Positions 28,811 through 31,439 of a DNA stretch of 31,439 nt are shown piece after piece; position 1 is the stretch's first letter; each line of letters starts with the position of its first letter. The stretch spans positions 1-31,439 of the forward strand of contig JAQGHE010000048.1 of NCBI GenBank assembly GCA_028288985.1, in the 5' to 3' direction. Source of the DNA: Candidatus Saccharimonadota bacterium. GTDB taxonomy: Bacteria > Patescibacteriota > Saccharimonadia > Saccharimonadales > UBA10212. The position numbers were made by a program, and so were the translations under genes. A model generated the notes under the pieces. It had not been told where the DNA came from and searched no databases. It saw nothing but the letters and a program-made list of their open reading frames with translations.

Positions 28811-31306
28811 CTACTCGTTGGCAGAAGTGTAGGCCAGTTCCGGTTCTTTGGTTTTGCTGTTCTTTTTAGTGGTTACGGATACGACATCACCCTTGCGATA
28901 GCTGTCGTCCAGCAGCCCGCCGGCGATAGCGTCTTCTACGGTTTCCTGGATTAGGCGCCTCATTGGCCGGGCACCGTTAAGGGCATCGTAGCCCTGCTCT
29001 ATCAGATATTCCTTGGCAGCTTTGGTGACTTCCAGCCCCAGGCCTTTTTTGACCAGGCGGGAACGTAGATCATCCAGCTGCAGATCAAGTATGTGCAGAG
29101 CATTCTGTTTGGTGAGGGCCCTAAAGACTATGGTTTTGTCGATGCGGTTCATCAGCTCGGGCCGCATCATCTTGCGTATATCATCGTGGACTTTACTCTT
29201 ATTGGCTTCGTGGAGTTCGTCCAGATTATCCAGATCTGCTTGGCGGTTGGCGGAAAATCCGAAGCTGGCTTCCTTTTGCAGTTTCTCAGCACCGATATTG
29301 CTGGTCATGATGACGATGGTATTGGTGAAGTCGATCTTGCGGCCCTTGGCATCAGAGAGAACACCGTCCTCCAGAATCTGCAGCAGCATATTAAAGACAT
29401 CCGGGTGGGCTTTTTCGATCTCGTCCAGCAGCACTACGCTGTAGGGATGGCGGCGGATCTTATCCGTCAGCTGGCCGCCGTCATCGTAACCTATGTAGCC
29501 GGCGGGTGCTCCGACCAGTCGGGCTACGGTATGATGTTCGCCAAATTCGCTCATATCGATCTTTACCAGGGATTCTTCGCTGCCGAAAAACTCTCGGGCC
29601 AGTACGCGGGCCAGCTCGGTTTTACCGACACCTGTTGGTCCCAAGAAAATGAATGAGCCGATAGGCCGCTTTTCACTGGCTATGCCGGAGCGCGAACGGC
29701 GAACGGCGCGGGAAACGGTTTCCACCGCTTCGTCCTGGCCGATGATGTACTTGCCGAGGTTCTTTTCCAGGTTAACCAGGTATTTGGCTTCGCTTTTGAT
29801 GACTTTATTGACCGGGACACCAGTCATGCGGGCTACGGTTTCAGCTACGTCGTCAGAGGTCAATGTTATAGGCTTGGTCGTCTTATGCTTGGCTTCTAGC
29901 TCCCGAATCTTATCGGTTAGCTGGCTGGCCTGCTGCTTTTGCTTGGCGGCTTTCTCATAATCCTCGTTGTCAACGGCATCTTCAATGCGCGTATTCACCA
30001 GTTTCAGTTCTTTTTGCAGGCCACGTAGTTCGGGCGGGGTCTTACCTTTGTTAACGCGCAGATGGGCGGCTGTTTCATCCAGCAGATCGATGGCCTTATC
30101 GGGCATGTAGCGATCGTTGATGTAGCGGCGGGCAAATTGAACGGTATCAGCCAGTACCTCGTCGCTGACCTTTACGCCGTGAAACTCTTCATAGTGTTTA
30201 CGCAGGCCCTTTAAAATCGCCAGCGTCTCACCGGGGTTAGTTTCCGGTACTTGGACGGGTTGGAAGCGGCGCTCCAGTGCGGCATCCTTTTCAACATGTT
30301 TGGAATACTCATCCGTGGTCGTTGCGCCTATCATACGGATTTTGCCGCGGGCCAGGCTTGGTTTTAGGATGTTTCCGGCGTCCATAGAGCCCTCGGCCGC
30401 GCCGGCACCGACTATCAAGTGCAGCTCGTCAATAAAGACGATGACGCTCTTGTCCTTCTCCAGCTCCGAGATAATTTTTTTGAGTCTTTCTTCAAACTCG
30501 CCGCGGTATTTAGTCCCGGCGATCATGCCGGCTAAGTCTAGCGTGATGATTCGCTTATCAAGCAGGCTGTCGGGCACTTCTTCGTTGATTATGCGCTGAG
30601 CAATACCTTCAACGATTGCGGTCTTGCCAACACCCGGCTCCCCGATTAAAACCGGGTTGTTCTTGGTCCGACGGTTAAGAATGGTAATTAGTCGCTTGAT
30701 CTGGGCTTCGCGGCCGACAACCGGGTCAAGCTTGCCTTCGCGGGCCAGCTCTGTAAGGTCGGTTCCGTAGAATTCCAGGGCTGATTTTTTGCCGCCTTTG
30801 GTACGTTTGGGGCTGCCTGCGGTTTTCTCATCTTCTTCGTACTGCTGGCGGTTTAGGAACTGCTCTACTTCATTAGAAAGACGGTCAACATCTATATTCA
30901 TGTCGCGCAGCAAGGTGGTTGCCCGGGCGTTCTTTTGACTCAAAATACTATATAAAACGTGCTCGGTACCGCAATAGTCCTGGCTGAACTCCTGGGCGAT
31001 TTCCCAGGCCATCTTAAGGGTAAGTTTAGCGGTTTCTGATAATCCCTTGGCGCCCATGCTAATAACGAGAGTCTTGGGTGTAAGGTTCAGCGCCAACCGG
31101 GCTCGGTCAAGAGTTATACCGGCGCCTTCCAGTATTTTGGCTCCCATGGAGCCTTCCTGGGCAAGTACGCCAAGCAGCAAGTGCTCAGTACCAATATACG
31201 CACTGCCGGACGCACGCGCTATGGCGTCGGCTTGCCTAAGACTTTGCAGCGCATTATTGGTTAAATGGCTTAAAAATTCTTGGAAATCTGGTGAATTTGG
31301 CATCAT
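28811..31306 (-). CDS. clpC: ATP-dependent Clp protease ATP-binding subunit ClpC
   Basis: ClpC unfolds proteins and feeds them to ClpP. The 831-residue length is typical. Two Clp_N repeats (about 5-145) are followed by AAA+ module 1 with Walker A GEPGVGKTA and Walker B VIVFIDELH. A middle segment with UVR-like EDYEKAAKQKQQASQL comes next, then AAA+ module 2 with GPTGVGKTELA and VVLLDEIEKAHPDV. The ClpP-docking loop is probably FGF in EASFGFSAN (family form (I/L)G(F/L)). The start is ATG 31306 or the next codon, ATG 31303. No SD at normal distance is seen (GGGGG is 16 bases away). A half CIRCE site upstream implies HrcA control shared with clpP. Confidence 0.96.
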   Translation of the reverse strand: MMPNSPDFQEFLSHLTNNALQSLRQADAIARASGSAYIGTEHLLLGVLAQEGSMGAKILEGAGITLDRARLALNLTPKTLVISMGAKGLSETAKLTLKMAWEIAQEFSQDYCGTEHVLYSILSQKNARATTLLRDMNIDVDRLSNEVEQFLNRQQYEEDEKTAGSPKRTKGGKKSALEFYGTDLTELAREGKLDPVVGREAQIKRLITILNRRTKNNPVLIGEPGVGKTAIVEGIAQRIINEEVPDSLLDKRIITLDLAGMIAGTKYRGEFEERLKKIISELEKDKSVIVFIDELHLIVGAGAAEGSMDAGNILKPSLARGKIRMIGATTTDEYSKHVEKDAALERRFQPVQVPETNPGETLAILKGLRKHYEEFHGVKVSDEVLADTVQFARRYINDRYMPDKAIDLLDETAAHLRVNKGKTPPELRGLQKELKLVNTRIEDAVDNEDYEKAAKQKQQASQLTDKIRELEAKHKTTKPITLTSDDVAETVARMTGVPVNKVIKSEAKYLVNLEKNLGKYIIGQDEAVETVSRAVRRSRSGIASEKRPIGSFIFLGPTGVGKTELARVLAREFFGSEESLVKIDMSEFGEHHTVARLVGAPAGYIGYDDGGQLTDKIRRHPYSVVLLDEIEKAHPDVFNMLLQILEDGVLSDAKGRKIDFTNTIVIMTSNIGAEKLQKEASFGFSANRQADLDNLDELHEANKSKVHDDIRKMMRPELMNRIDKTIVFRALTKQNALHILDLQLDDLRSRLVKKGLGLEVTKAAKEYLIEQGYDALNGARPMRRLIQETVEDAIAGGLLDDSYRKGDVVSVTTKKNSKTKEPELAYTSANE

Positions 31307-31351
31307 AAAATTGTTTTATTATCCCCCTGTAAACAACTTCATATTATTTTT

Positions 31352-31404
31352 TAGAGCCAAGTTCCTCTGTAATGAGTTTTACAGATTAACTATTTTTAGC
31401 TCTA
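31352..31404 (-). other. Structured clpC leader
   Basis: Nested inverted repeats occur in the predicted 5' leader of clpC: outer arms TAGAGC (31352-31357) and GCTCTA (31399-31404), and an inner hairpin CTGTAA/TTACAG (31367-31384) with a 6-base loop. Whether the fold has a role is unknown. Confidence 0.35.
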
Positions 31405-31411
31405 CCCCAAC

Positions 31412-31417
31412 ATAATA
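31412..31417 (-). promoter_or_regulatory. Likely -10 element of clpC
   Basis: TATTAT on the minus strand lies 7 bases after the CIRCE half-site, the same geometry as at clpP (5 bases). Its -35 box would fall at or past the window edge. It predicts a clpC leader of about 100 bases. Confidence 0.45.
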
Positions 31418-31424
31418 ACACGAG

Positions 31425-31439
31425 TTAGCACTCTCACGT
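31425..31439 (-). promoter_or_regulatory. CIRCE operator at clpC (one half visible, cut by window edge)
   Basis: TTAGCACTC on the plus strand (31425-31433), equal to GAGTGCTAA on the minus strand, is a perfect CIRCE half-site, followed by 6 bases of the expected 9-base spacer before the window ends. Its place upstream of clpC and the match to the clpP site make a full CIRCE likely. Confidence 0.7.

Noticed and set aside
31319..31342. A 7-codon upstream frame (MKLFTGG) in the clpC leader
   Set aside because: It has no SD and such short frames are common by chance in AT-rich leaders.
1..31439. CRISPR arrays, insertion sequences, prophage or a defence island
   Set aside because: No direct-repeat array, transposase, integrase or phage-like gene is visible; all long frames are accounted for by core genes and a few unknowns.
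1..31439. Alternative genetic code with TGA read as Gly or Trp, as in some CPR groups
   Set aside because: All genes read through with standard codons, no internal TGA is needed, and tig ends in TGA.

Overview
The window looks like a chromosome segment of a small-genome bacterium, most likely a Patescibacteria/CPR member and probably Candidatus Saccharibacteria. That placement is inference from gene content, very tight packing, many small unrecognised genes and divergent core proteins; no 16S gene is present. Base composition is close to balanced. The genetic code is standard: tig ends in TGA and no internal TGA is needed. Almost everything is core information processing and proteostasis. There are no insertion sequences, phage genes or CRISPR arrays.

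Layout. Bases 1-10982 (minus strand) hold one long operon, rpoB-rpoC-rpsL-rpsG-orf68-fusA-orf60(partial), behind a good sigma70-type promoter. Bases 11028-14710 (minus) hold clpP, a 113-residue unknown, tig and hisS. A CIRCE operator sits on the clpP promoter. hisS is divergent from a plus-strand membrane-protein gene (14773-15504), which converges with a zinc-ribbon-like unknown. A tRNA-Leu(UAG) with a strong terminator follows, then an unusual sigma-70 family gene, recG and rsmD (16215-20907). A small plus-strand unknown converges on a tyrS-methyltransferase pair. A class A penicillin-binding protein gene (plus) converges on radA. radA, a membrane-anchored zincin-like protein and clpC run on the minus strand to the end, where half of a second CIRCE site is visible.

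How the parts work together. RNA polymerase beta and beta', S12, S7 and EF-G are made as one unit. ClpP and ClpC form one protease and appear to share HrcA/CIRCE heat-shock control although they lie about 17 kb apart. Trigger factor adds chaperone function next to clpP. HisRS, TyrRS and tRNA-Leu supply translation. RecG and RadA serve recombination. The PBP builds the wall.

Most notable observations: (1) EF-G has lost the standard G4 Asp (NKIN in place of NKxD) and the G5 Ser-Ala; (2) the RNA polymerase beta' subunit has lost the cysteines of both zinc sites; (3) a sigma factor has altered region 2.4 residues and a tail of about 200 residues after region 4; (4) about a dozen transcription units have a -10-like hexamer only 4-12 bases before the start codon, suggesting widespread leaderless mRNA; (5) CIRCE control of clpP and probably clpC; (6) TyrRS with TIGN in place of HIGH. 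No clearly new multi-gene system was found. Apart from short intergenic signals the window is fully packed, and no gene-free stretch exceeds 300 bases.
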